This document shows, in pieces, positions 1 through 6,214 of a DNA stretch of 9,143 bases. The translations under genes were made by a program, and so were the position numbers. The stretch covers positions 1 to 9,143 of the forward strand of contig JALULB010000237.1 of the NCBI GenBank assembly GCA_027041035.1, read 5' to 3'. Source of the stretch: Sedimenticola sp. Its GTDB lineage: Bacteria; Pseudomonadota; Gammaproteobacteria; Chromatiales; Chromatiaceae. Numbering within the stretch: the stretch's first letter is position 1; the number at the start of each line of letters is the position of its first letter. The notes beneath the pieces are model-generated. The model was not told the origin of the DNA. It saw only the letters and a program-made list of their open reading frames with translations, and searched no databases.

Positions 1-138
1 GCCGGGCATGCCATTGCCGCCGGCGCCGCCGCAAGGCTGGATGCCGCCGGGTCCATGGCGTGGTCGGCGCTGATTCGAGTGTTTGAGCCGGCCCCCGATT
101 CACGCGATGAAACTGCCTCGCCTCCTCCGCCGGCGTAA
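1..138 (+). CDS. possible C-terminal fragment of an upstream gene
   Basis: Frame 1 is open from the window edge to a TAA at 136-138 and would encode the last 45 residues of a protein. The visible part is an Ala/Gly-rich, helix-like stretch followed by an acidic, proline-rich tail ending PPPPA. Third codon positions are mostly G or C, as in the neighbouring genes. A second frame, open to a TGA at 71-73, gives a Pro-rich tail and cannot be excluded. No family is recognisable. If frame 1 is real, it overlaps the next gene when that starts at 83 or 107, but not when it starts at 209. Confidence 0.3.
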   Translation, partial: AGHAIAAGAAARLDAAGSMAWSALIRVFEPAPDSRDETASPPPPA

Positions 139-1402
139 CCGCACGCTGGCGCGAACCGGTGATCCCCCGGGTTTGCAGGGGAGTTTGCCCGCCAAGTCGC
201 GAGCGTCGATGCGGCACCGCCTGTTGACGCCCGTCGTCTGGGCCTTGGGCCTGTCCCTGGTGTTCTTTCTCGGTGGCTATTTCGGTCGCAGTCTGTACGT
301 CAGCATCCTCGCGCGTATCGAGCTGCATCAGGCGGTTCATCCGGACGCGTCGGTCGTCGGCCTGGCGGCCACGCGGAAGGTAGAGCCGCGCATCGCGTTG
401 TTGAGCGTCACCATCGACGGCCAGTCGCGCCGGGTCGCGGTCGACGAGACGGCGTTGAGCGATTTCGTCAGGGATAACCTGGAAACCTTGGAGCGCCGCC
501 GGCAAGCGGCTCACCAGCGCGCCGATCAGGCGCTGAGTGGTGTCGTGACGCCGGTTTTCGACGACATGCGGGAACGTATCGAGCGTTATGCCGACTGGTA
601 TTTCGGCTGGGCGACGACCTATCGCATCATGGGCGTTGCGGCGCAGAGCGCGGCGGCCTATATGGCGAAGCCGGTCAGCGCCCTGAGCTTGCGCGAGGCG
701 GTCGAGGTCGAGGTGCGAAAATACATCGCCGCGCATTACGCTTCCCTGGTGTTGCGTCCAGAGATCAATGACGCGCGCTTGCAGCGGGCTTTCGAGCAGG
801 TCGCCAGCGAGCTGCATGCCGATTTTCGCCACAGCCTGGAGCAGGTCGACAGGGGGTTCCAGGCCTTTGCACGGCGTCAGACGCGGGTGCTGGAACCGCC
901 ACCTCGGGGTACGATGCATCTCGACTGGAGCGGCCAGTTCAGCAAGATCGCCGCGCTTGGTAGCTACGAAAAAGGGGATGCCGGCGCGGCGGTCGGTGCC
1001 GTGTTGGTCGGTTCGGGCGCGGTGCTTGGCGCCAAGGTGGGCGCGCAGGCCCTGGCGGCCGGCGGCAAGGGGTTGCTTGCCAAGCTGGCGGCGCCCTTCG
1101 TGAGCAAGGGTGTCAGCGCGGCGGCCGCCGCGGGCGCGGGTGGCGCGGCCGGCGCGATCGGTGGCCCCCTGGGCGCGGCGTTGGGTGTCGGCATAGGTCT
1201 CGCGATCGACGCGGCGGTGAATGAAGGCGTCGAACTGGTTCAGCGCGATGCCTTTGTCAGCGATACCCAGGATGCGTTGCAGGCCACCCAGGATGCCTGG
1301 GTCGGCAGCATGCGTACCGCCCTGCACCAGGCCGTGGATGTCTGGTACGAGGATGGCGAACAGTTGCTCGCCGTCTATGACGACGCCGCTTCGACGGACT
1401 GA
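107..1402 (+). CDS. hypothetical membrane-anchored protein with Gly/Ala-rich C-terminal region
   Basis: I do not recognise this family. Numbered from the ATG at 107 (431 aa), there is a very basic N-terminus (about residues 3-40), one clear transmembrane helix near residues 42-62 (VVWALGLSLVFFLGGYFGR), and a long helical, charged region (about 110-260) with coiled-coil-like stretches. A Gly/Ala-rich hydrophobic segment follows at about 291-367 and resembles the glycine-zipper or hairpin regions of membrane-inserting proteins. The protein ends with an acidic tail. The basic residues before the helix predict a cytoplasmic N-terminus and a periplasmic bulk. The start is uncertain: a TTG at 83 and an ATG at 209, just before the helix, are in frame, and none of the three has a good ribosome binding site. 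The gene converges on the flavoprotein gene, with 17 bases between the stops and no obvious terminator. Confidence 0.75.
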   Translation: MKLPRLLRRRNRTLARTGDPPGLQGSLPAKSRASMRHRLLTPVVWALGLSLVFFLGGYFGRSLYVSILARIELHQAVHPDASVVGLAATRKVEPRIALLSVTIDGQSRRVAVDETALSDFVRDNLETLERRRQAAHQRADQALSGVVTPVFDDMRERIERYADWYFGWATTYRIMGVAAQSAAAYMAKPVSALSLREAVEVEVRKYIAAHYASLVLRPEINDARLQRAFEQVASELHADFRHSLEQVDRGFQAFARRQTRVLEPPPRGTMHLDWSGQFSKIAALGSYEKGDAGAAVGAVLVGSGAVLGAKVGAQALAAGGKGLLAKLAAPFVSKGVSAAAAAGAGGAAGAIGGPLGAALGVGIGLAIDAAVNEGVELVQRDAFVSDTQDALQATQDAWVGSMRTALHQAVDVWYEDGEQLLAVYDDAASTD

Positions 1403-1419
1403 ACCGCCGTCCGCTTCGC

Positions 1420-2769
1420 TCAGCCGTAGAACATATCCCGGTACATCCCCTCTCCCCAGGCAAGCCCCGCCTGGCCGATGCGCGCGCTCCATTTCTCCAC
1501 CATGTGCGTGCGGTCGAAGGCGAAGGTCTTCTGGCGTTTGTCGTAGCGGTAGAAGGCGATGATGCTCATCGCCTCCAGCGGGTCGATATGCACCCCGGAG
1601 AAGCACATCGTCTGCGGGCTGCGCCACGGGATCGCGCGGCCATCGGCATGCGCGACGATGACCTCGGCGACGTACTTGGCCTCGGAATTCGCGGTATTGC
1701 CGCTCTTCGAGAACGGCTGGGAGCGCGCATCCCCACAGATATACACGTGTTCATCGCCAAGCAGATGGTATTTGAACGGATCGATGCGTGCCTCCTTCTG
1801 CGGTGTATTCATATCCGCCAGCTCCAGGCGCTCCAACAGGCGCGAGGCGCGCACCGGCGGATAGATCGCGGCGTCGTCGAAACCGTAGTCGTCGAAATCG
1901 GTGCTGAGTTCGCGTTTGCGTGGATCGATGGCGGAGATGCCGACACTCGTCTCGTATTGGATGATATCGGGATAGAAGGTCTTGAATGCATTCAGAAAAC
2001 CGTCACGCTTGATGCGTACATCCGGGTTCATGTCCAGCAGCAGAACCCGGCCCTTGATGCCGCGCTTGCGGAAGATCGCGGCGGCCATGCAGGCGCGCTC
2101 ATAGGGTGCGGCCATGCAACGGTAGTTACCGGCGGGCACGGTCAGCAGGAAGGTGCCGCCCTTGAATCCCTGGAGCTTGTTCTTGATCGTCAGTAGCTCG
2201 GAGGCGCCGGTAAAACCGGCTGGATAATCGGTGCGCAAGGCGTATTCATCCGCCGGGTCGTCGACCCCGAGACGGGCGTAATCGTAGTCGATTCCGGGCG
2301 CCAGCACCAGATAATCATAGTGGATATAGCCCTGCTCGGTATGGAGCCTGCGCGCGCCACGATCCAGGTCGATGACCGTGGCGTTGAAGAACAGGTAGTC
2401 GTTGTTGCGTGCCGCATCCAGGTAGCTGTGCGCGAGGAATTCCAGCGGGATCTGCTGTGCCATCCACAGGTTGCTCAGCGGGCAGGAGACAAACAACGCG
2501 TGACGGTCTATCAGCACCACGTCGAACTTTGGCTGAAAGCGTTTCAGATACTTCGCCAGCGTCAGGCCGGCCCAGCCCCCGCCGACCACGACGACACGCG
2601 GTCCGCTGGCGCGTGGCAGTGGTGCCTGCCGCGATGACAGGCCGGCGATGAAGGGTGTTGCCGGCGATGTGTCCGGGCCTGCTGGCGCGCCGGCGGCGGA
2701 TGCCGTTGCGCCAAGCAGCGACGCAGCGCTGAATTGTAGAAAGCGGCGGCGATTGATTTTGTCGGTCAT
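1420..2769 (-). CDS. fccB: flavocytochrome c sulfide dehydrogenase, FAD flavoprotein subunit (FccB/SoxF-like)
   Basis: This 449-aa FAD-dependent oxidoreductase probably oxidises sulfide in the periplasm and passes electrons to the dihaem cytochrome encoded 23 bases upstream. A twin-arginine signal is present (N6-RRRFLQ followed by an Ala-rich stretch to about residue 30). The Rossmann FAD motif VVVVGGGWAG lies at 59-68 and a second FAD-contacting segment CGDA at 345-348. All three cysteines known from Allochromatium FccB are present in matching contexts: C96 in SCPLSN (the covalent FAD link), C218 in NYRCMAAPYERA, and C389 in TMCFSG (the redox disulfide pair). The C-terminus has the family's dimer-domain look. 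I chose the ATG at 2769 because it directly precedes the Tat motif. The frame stays open back to 3111, but that part overlaps the cytochrome gene and is non-homologous. The family also contains sulfide:quinone reductase relatives, but the three cysteines and the cytochrome partner favour FCSD. Confidence 0.92.
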   Translation of the reverse strand: MTDKINRRRFLQFSAASLLGATASAAGAPAGPDTSPATPFIAGLSSRQAPLPRASGPRVVVVGGGWAGLTLAKYLKRFQPKFDVVLIDRHALFVSCPLSNLWMAQQIPLEFLAHSYLDAARNNDYLFFNATVIDLDRGARRLHTEQGYIHYDYLVLAPGIDYDYARLGVDDPADEYALRTDYPAGFTGASELLTIKNKLQGFKGGTFLLTVPAGNYRCMAAPYERACMAAAIFRKRGIKGRVLLLDMNPDVRIKRDGFLNAFKTFYPDIIQYETSVGISAIDPRKRELSTDFDDYGFDDAAIYPPVRASRLLERLELADMNTPQKEARIDPFKYHLLGDEHVYICGDARSQPFSKSGNTANSEAKYVAEVIVAHADGRAIPWRSPQTMCFSGVHIDPLEAMSIIAFYRYDKRQKTFAFDRTHMVEKWSARIGQAGLAWGEGMYRDMFYG

Positions 2770-2792
2770 GATGACTGCCTGTTCGGGTCGGT

Positions 2793-3509
2793 TCAGCGAA
2801 AATCCGGGTTGCGCCAGTCGATGCTGGGGGCGAGATCCTGCTTCGCGACCGGCAGTCGAGAAACGTAGTTCAGCACATAGCGCAGTTGGGTGTCGTCGAG
2901 GGTTTTCACGACGGCCTCCATGGCCGGGTCGACGCGGCGCAGAATGCGCTTTACCAGGTCGATCTGGCGCACCATGTAGCTGTAGTGCTGTCCTTGCAGG
3001 CGCGGGTAGTAGTGGCTGTTGTTGCCAAGGCCCTCTGGCCCGTGGCAGGCGGCGCAATGTGACGCGTAGATGCGCTGGCCGGTGGTATATTCCTCGCTGC
3101 CTTCCGCCCACGGGCCAAGGTCGTGTTCGGGCGTCATCGGCAAGGTGGCGATATACGCGACGACGTCCGCCAACGACTGGTAACCTCCGATGGTGCGTTC
3201 CTGCACGAAGGGGTACATCAGCGGGTTGTCGCGCTTGCCATCGCGGATATTCAACAGCTGTCGAATCAGGACGTTACGGTGCTGGCCGGCAAGCTGCGGG
3301 TAGGTGCCGTCCGCGTTGCCCCAGCCCTCGGGCAGGTGACAGGTCGCGCAGATGGCATAGACTTGTCGACCGTTGTCCAGGTCCGGTTCGAATTCCAGCG
3401 TGATCGAGATGGGTTCGGCCCATGTGGCGCGCATCGTCATGCAGGCGCCGATGGCGGCGGCGATCAGGACGCGGGTCAGGGTCGACGGCTTGCTTATTAT
3501 TCCGTGCAT
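2793..3509 (-). CDS. fccA: periplasmic dihaem cytochrome c, probable FCSD cytochrome subunit (FccA-like, cytochrome c4 fold)
   Basis: This 238-aa exported cytochrome is the probable electron-accepting partner of the adjacent flavoprotein. A Sec-type signal covers about residues 1-31 (basic start, hydrophobic core LTRVLIAAAIGA, likely cut after ATWA). Two class I haem c domains follow. The first has C54-ATC-H58 with M98 (NPLMYPF) as the probable sixth ligand. The second has C152-AAC-H156 with M197 (DPAMEAV) as the likely ligand. Each domain also has a conserved YPxLxGQH segment (70-77 and 168-175), typical of cytochrome c4 and FccA. The ATG at 3509 follows GGAGG (3514-3518) by 4 bases. The gene sits 21 bases after the ferritin-like gene and 23 bases before the flavoprotein gene, so one transcript is likely. 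A free cytochrome c4-type carrier is the alternative. Its placement beside fccB supports FccA. Confidence 0.88.
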   Translation of the reverse strand: MHGIISKPSTLTRVLIAAAIGACMTMRATWAEPISITLEFEPDLDNGRQVYAICATCHLPEGWGNADGTYPQLAGQHRNVLIRQLLNIRDGKRDNPLMYPFVQERTIGGYQSLADVVAYIATLPMTPEHDLGPWAEGSEEYTTGQRIYASHCAACHGPEGLGNNSHYYPRLQGQHYSYMVRQIDLVKRILRRVDPAMEAVVKTLDDTQLRYVLNYVSRLPVAKQDLAPSIDWRNPDFR

Positions 3510-3530
3510 GCATCCTCCGGCGGCGCTGAT

Positions 3531-3818
3531 TCAGTCGTGCGCGATCGTCTTGTCGGTAAACAGGTAGTCCTTCAGCTCCTTGTCGAAAGCGGGGTCGCGG
3601 CGTCGGATCCATTCCAGCACCATTGCCGCGTGTTCTTTCTCCTCGTCGCGGTTGTGCGCCAGGATCGCGCGCAGTTCGGTGTCCTGGCAGGCATCTACGC
3701 GCTGGTTGTACCAGTCCACCGCTTCCAGCTCCTCCATCAGCGAGGTGATGGCGCGATGCATGTCACGGGTTTCGGCGGACAGTTCGTCTATCGGTTCATG
3801 GTAGCCTTCGTTTGACAT
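3531..3818 (-). CDS. short EncFtn-type ferritin-like protein without encapsulin-targeting tail
   Basis: The 95-aa product closely matches the ferritin-like core of encapsulated ferritins (EncFtn, typified by Rhodospirillum rubrum Rru_A0973), which form annular decamers whose ferroxidase centre is built across subunit pairs. The diagnostic segments MEELEAVDWYNQRVDA (28-43) and AILAHNRDEEKEHAAM (51-66) are present. Counterparts of the known metal-site residues are all kept: E30, E32, W36, Y37, E59, E60 and H63. It should oxidise Fe(II) in the cytoplasm, as no signal peptide is seen. EncFtn cargo normally carries a C-terminal extension ending in a Leu/Ile-Gly-Ser-Leu-type peptide that docks into encapsulin. 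Here the protein stops about 10 residues after the helical core, and no encapsulin gene lies in the window. A GAGGA ribosome site (3825-3829) stands 6 bases before the ATG. It leads the operon with fccA and fccB. Confidence 0.88.
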   Translation of the reverse strand: MSNEGYHEPIDELSAETRDMHRAITSLMEELEAVDWYNQRVDACQDTELRAILAHNRDEEKEHAAMVLEWIRRRDPAFDKELKDYLFTDKTIAHD

Positions 3819-3869
3819 GGTGTATCCTCGGTTGGGCGCCGTCCCTGGCGATTGGTTTCGGCGCGTCGC

Positions 3870-4592
3870 TCAGCTGTACAGCTTAGGCGCGCCAAGTTTT
3901 TCGTGGATCATATTGACGGTTTCCGGTTTTACGCCCAGACCCTGGGCCAGCTTGTGCAGGTATTGCGCTTCCGGGTTGCTGTCCAGGTCGATGGCCATCA
4001 GCGAGACGGTATATACCTGCTCTTCCATGCCGCGCGGAACGTCGCGCACGAAAGCATCGACATCCAGCGGCTCGGCCAACTCGCGCTGCACGAAGTCGAT
4101 CTCGTCCTGGGTCACGTCGCCCAGTTTCTCGACAATGTTCTGTTGCTCCTTCTGGTCCACCTGACCGTCCGCCTTGGCGGCGTTGATCATCGCGCGGATC
4201 AGCAGCATGGCCTGATCGTTGGCCTGTTGAGGTTCGATATTGTCGAAGCTCGCGGGTGTCGGGGCGGCCTGAGCGTTGCCGCCGAACTGTTTCATCGCCA
4301 TGCCGAGCAGATCGCCCAGGCCACCGCCACCGCCGGCGCTGCCGCCCTGACCGCCACCGCCGCCGCCGCCGAGCAGGCCACCGAGCAGATCACCGATGCC
4401 GCCACCGCCTTGCATCTGGCGACCGGCGCCGCCGCCCAGCATGTCGCCCAAGCCACCCAGGCCACCGCCGGAGGACTGGCCGCCACCCATTACCGCGCCC
4501 AGCACGGAGCCGAGGATGCTGGAACCGGAACCGCGGGAAAGCGCGCCGCTGCTAAGCAGGCTGCCAAGGATTTTCATTGCGTCTATCGCCAT
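3870..4592 (-). CDS. DUF533 family protein (YebE-like, TerB-like C-terminal domain)
   Basis: This 240-aa protein matches the DUF533/YebE architecture. A short amphipathic N-terminus (MAIDAMKILGSLLSSGAL) is followed by a very Gly-rich, low-complexity region at about 36-97 with runs of G and repeated GLGDLLG/GIGDLLG units. The C-terminal all-helical TerB-like domain spans about 118-238. It contains the acidic loop AAKADGQVDQKE (138-149), which is the conserved, possibly metal-binding position in TerB domains. The biochemical role of the family is unknown; E. coli YebE is annotated as an inner-membrane protein. GGAGA (4601-4605) precedes the ATG by 8 bases. The next gene on the same strand begins 52 bases after this stop, so co-transcription with the ferritin-fcc group is possible but less certain than within that group. 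The GC-rich Gly tract creates a long open frame on the other strand that is not a gene. Confidence 0.87.
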   Translation of the reverse strand: MAIDAMKILGSLLSSGALSRGSGSSILGSVLGAVMGGGQSSGGGLGGLGDMLGGGAGRQMQGGGGIGDLLGGLLGGGGGGGQGGSAGGGGGLGDLLGMAMKQFGGNAQAAPTPASFDNIEPQQANDQAMLLIRAMINAAKADGQVDQKEQQNIVEKLGDVTQDEIDFVQRELAEPLDVDAFVRDVPRGMEEQVYTVSLMAIDLDSNPEAQYLHKLAQGLGVKPETVNMIHEKLGAPKLYS

Positions 4593-4751
4593 GTGTCATG
4601 TCTCCAATCAATATGTTAATACTAGCCGGGTGTCCAAGGCTTTCCGGGCGACTCGTCCGCTTGGGTGAAAATGTATCCGTCGTGAATCGCCCGAGCCTTC
4701 CAGTACCCCCAAGTCAGGATCTCTCCTGGATAGAGACCGTACTATAGTGCG

Positions 4752-4770
4752 CCACAGGATGCATCTGTGG
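4752..4770. repeat. short inverted repeat, operator-like
   Basis: CCACAG (4752-4757) and CTGTGG (4765-4770) are perfect inverted repeats around GATGCAT, which itself contains the palindrome ATGCAT. The whole is an 18-base palindrome with one extra G. It could be a dimeric repressor site or a small RNA hairpin. No run of T follows, so it is not a typical terminator. It lies about 160 bases upstream of the DUF533 start. Confidence 0.45.
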
Positions 4771-4780
4771 ATTTGCTGAT

Positions 4781-4901
4781 GTAACTACTCAGCTAACTAC
4801 TGAAATGCGCCAGCTCTGCGTTCAAAAATGGTCATTTACACGTGTAAAATCACATTTTTTGCCTTGATCTGACGCATTTCAGCGGCGATCTGAGCAGTTA
4901 C
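4781..4901. repeat. 121-bp nested palindromic element, possible MITE or insertion-sequence end pair
   Basis: Two 29-base arms, 4781-4809 and 4873-4901, are inverted repeats of each other. The outer 12 bases GTAACT(A/G)CTCAG and the inner 10 bases CTGAAATGCG match with a single mismatch, while the 7 bases between them differ. The centre holds the perfect 14-base palindrome TTTACACGTGTAAA (4835-4848). Its midpoint lies within half a base of the midpoint of the outer arms, and the sequence between also shows weaker inverted similarity (TCAAAAATGG against its counterpart near 4851-4862). The direct repeat TGCTGAT flanks the element at 4774-4780 and 4903-4909 and could be a target-site duplication. 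The element has no coding capacity. I do not recognise the family. Confidence 0.65.
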
Positions 4902-4920
4902 ATGCTGATTAAGCCCGGAA

Positions 4921-4932
4921 AGTTCATGAACT
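4921..4932. promoter_or_regulatory. perfect 12-bp palindrome, possible operator
   Basis: AGTTCATGAACT is its own reverse complement and lies 19 bases beyond the large palindromic element, in the gap between divergent genes. A symmetric site of this size could bind a dimeric regulator. A chance occurrence is possible. Confidence 0.25.
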
Positions 4933-5158
4933 CTGCGCGCCCTCGCTTGCCTTTTGATGCTCCAAGAAATTTTCTTCAGTTACCCGTCATCGCGGATATG
5001 CGGCGCCTCCAATAAATTCCTTGTGAAATCAATAGGCTGTGTGATTGTCGTGCGAATGCACGAGGTTTCGGGGATGGTCATCGCCGTCCAAGCGCTGGAT
5101 TCCAGCATGCGTGCCCCTTCATCCTTGGCGAGGTGGCCAAAGTCGGCAGGGTGTGTGC

Positions 5159-5164
5159 AATAAT
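5159..5164 (+). promoter_or_regulatory. weak candidate -10 box for the M48 protease operon
   Basis: AATAAT matches five of six bases of the sigma-70 -10 consensus and is preceded by TGTGC, similar to an extended -10. No good -35 hexamer stands 16-18 bases upstream, and the leader to the GTG start would be about 90 bases. It is the best candidate I see on this side of the gap, but it is weak. Confidence 0.2.
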
Positions 5165-5260
5165 GCCGAGGTCCGCATGGCGGGGGCCAATCGTCTCGGC
5201 CTTCCTGGGTTTCGCGGGCGAAACGGCGTGAGGTGATGTGGTTTTGCGGGGATTCCATAC

Positions 5261-6214
5261 GTGAAGCTTGAGGTCTGGCAGCGGCACGCGCTGAGCAATC
5301 AGCTGCAAACCGTGCTGCTTCTTGCCGTCATGGGCGGCTTTCTGGTCCTGCTCGGTTGGTTGCTGTGGGGCAGGGAGGGAATCAGCTGGCTGTTGTTCAG
5401 CGGTTTTCTGCTGATGATGCTGAATCCGGTCGCGACCCCAGGTTTGATCATGAGGCTGTACCACGCACGTCCGCTGAGCGTATCCGAGGCGCCGGGTCTG
5501 CATGCGAACCTGCGTGAACTCGCCCGGCGCGCCGGGCTGCGGCACCCGCCCCGGCTGTATTACATCCCGAGCCGGATGGTGAACGCATTCGCTGTCGGCA
5601 ACGCCGCGAATTCGAGTATCGCGCTCACCGACGGCTTGCTGCGCCTGCTCGATGAACGCGAGCTGACCGGCGTGCTGGCGCACGAGATCAGTCACGTGCG
5701 CAACAACGATCTCTGGGTGATGGGGATCGCCGATCTGTTCAGCCGTCTGACGAGTGTGTTGTCGCTGTTCGGCCAGCTGTTGTTGTTCGTCAATCTGCCG
5801 CTGCTGCTGGTATCCGGCGCGGTGATCAACTGGTATGCGGTGTTACTGCTGATTTTTGCTCCCAATCTGTCCGCGCTGGCGCAGCTCGGCCTGTCGCGCA
5901 GCCGTGAATATCATGCCGATCTGAACGCTGTGTTGCTCACCGGCGACCCCGAGGGCCTGGCCTCGGCGCTGCTGAAGCTGGAAAGCGCCGAGGTTTCGGC
6001 GTTCGAGCAGATCCTGTGGCCCGGCCGGCGTCTGCCCGAGCCCTCGTTGTTGCGTACCCACCCGCCCACCGAGGAACGCATCCGGCGCCTGATGAGCCTG
6101 GAGTCGCCTCACGCGGATGCCGTGTCGGCGTCGAGTTCGCCTGCCTGGAAAGCGCCGCCGTCCGCCGCCGGCCTGGGCGTGCCCCGCAGACATCTCGGCG
6201 GATTGTGGTTCTGA
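5261..6214 (+). CDS. membrane-bound M48 family zinc metalloprotease (HtpX-like)
   Basis: This 317-aa integral membrane protease probably degrades misfolded or damaged membrane proteins on the cytoplasmic side, as HtpX does. Two N-terminal transmembrane helices (about 16-36 and 42-63) are followed by a soluble part with the M48 substrate-groove segment NAFAVGN (108-114). The zinc motif HEISH lies at 141-145 with catalytic E142. Two more hydrophobic segments follow (about 160-183 and 188-208). The third zinc ligand is E216 in SREYHAD (214-220). The closing THPPTEERIRRL (267-278) is a standard M48 landmark. The tail after 280 is Pro/Ala/Ser-rich and unlike the family core. The GTG start at 5261 is supported by GGGGA at 5248-5252, 8 bases upstream. 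Its TGA overlaps the next ATG by one base (TGATG), which suggests translational coupling. Not certain to be orthologous to htpX itself. Confidence 0.9.
   Translation: MKLEVWQRHALSNQLQTVLLLAVMGGFLVLLGWLLWGREGISWLLFSGFLLMMLNPVATPGLIMRLYHARPLSVSEAPGLHANLRELARRAGLRHPPRLYYIPSRMVNAFAVGNAANSSIALTDGLLRLLDERELTGVLAHEISHVRNNDLWVMGIADLFSRLTSVLSLFGQLLLFVNLPLLLVSGAVINWYAVLLLIFAPNLSALAQLGLSRSREYHADLNAVLLTGDPEGLASALLKLESAEVSAFEQILWPGRRLPEPSLLRTHPPTEERIRRLMSLESPHADAVSASSSPAWKAPPSAAGLGVPRRHLGGLWF

Larger units (their letters stand above)
4593..5260. other. intergenic region between divergent transcription units
   Basis: These 668 bases lie between the leftward DUF533 gene and the rightward M48 protease gene and must hold promoters for both. 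No frame here has the G/C-biased third positions or a recognisable domain seen in the flanking genes. The middle part (about 4775-5040) is visibly richer in A and T. It contains a palindrome at 4752-4770, a 121-bp nested palindromic element at 4781-4901, a perfect 12-bp palindrome at 4921-4932, a TATAAT-like hexamer at 5159-5164 and a small hairpin at 5209-5224. A short open frame on the minus strand (4980-5258) looks spurious. Confidence 0.7.

Noticed and set aside
1504..2196. Long plus-strand open frame
   Set aside because: It is antisense to the FccB-like gene, has no recognisable domain and arises from the high GC content. The minus-strand frame carries all the family motifs.
2770..3111. 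N-terminal extension of the flavoprotein frame upstream of its Tat signal
   Set aside because: It overlaps the dihaem cytochrome gene, is Arg/Pro-rich out-of-frame sequence, and would bury the twin-arginine signal in the interior.
2648..3815. Two long plus-strand frames (2648-3403 and 3123-3815)
   Set aside because: They are antisense to the cytochrome and ferritin-like genes, whose haem and metal motifs are unambiguous; the translations are Arg/Ser/Cys-rich shadow sequence.
3831..3860. Possible hairpin between DUF533 and the ferritin-like gene (GCGCCG and CGGCGC)
   Set aside because: The six-base stem has a long loop and no T run, so it does not support a terminator call.
3852..4619. 255-aa plus-strand frame with Ala/Thr-rich repeats
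   Set aside because: It is the complement of the Gly-rich DUF533 gene. The repeats are the antisense of glycine codons.
4590..4680. Sigma-70-like promoter upstream of DUF533 (TTGGAC with a CATATT-like -10)
   Set aside because: Each hexamer matches the consensus poorly, and the resulting leader would be too short to hold the ribosome site comfortably.
5209..5224. Small hairpin GTTTCG-CGGG-CGAAAC in the protease leader
   Set aside because: It is 37 bases from the start codon and does not cover the ribosome site, so an RNA thermometer or attenuator is not supported.
4980..5258. Small minus-strand frame in the intergenic gap
   Set aside because: No family resemblance, mixed third-position bias and no clear ribosome site. 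A longer minus-strand frame (5078-5695) likewise overlaps the protease gene.
6016..6213. Upstream extension of the HAD phosphatase frame
   Set aside because: It lies inside the M48 protease gene and adds residues before motif I that the family lacks. The coupled ATG at 6214 fits much better.
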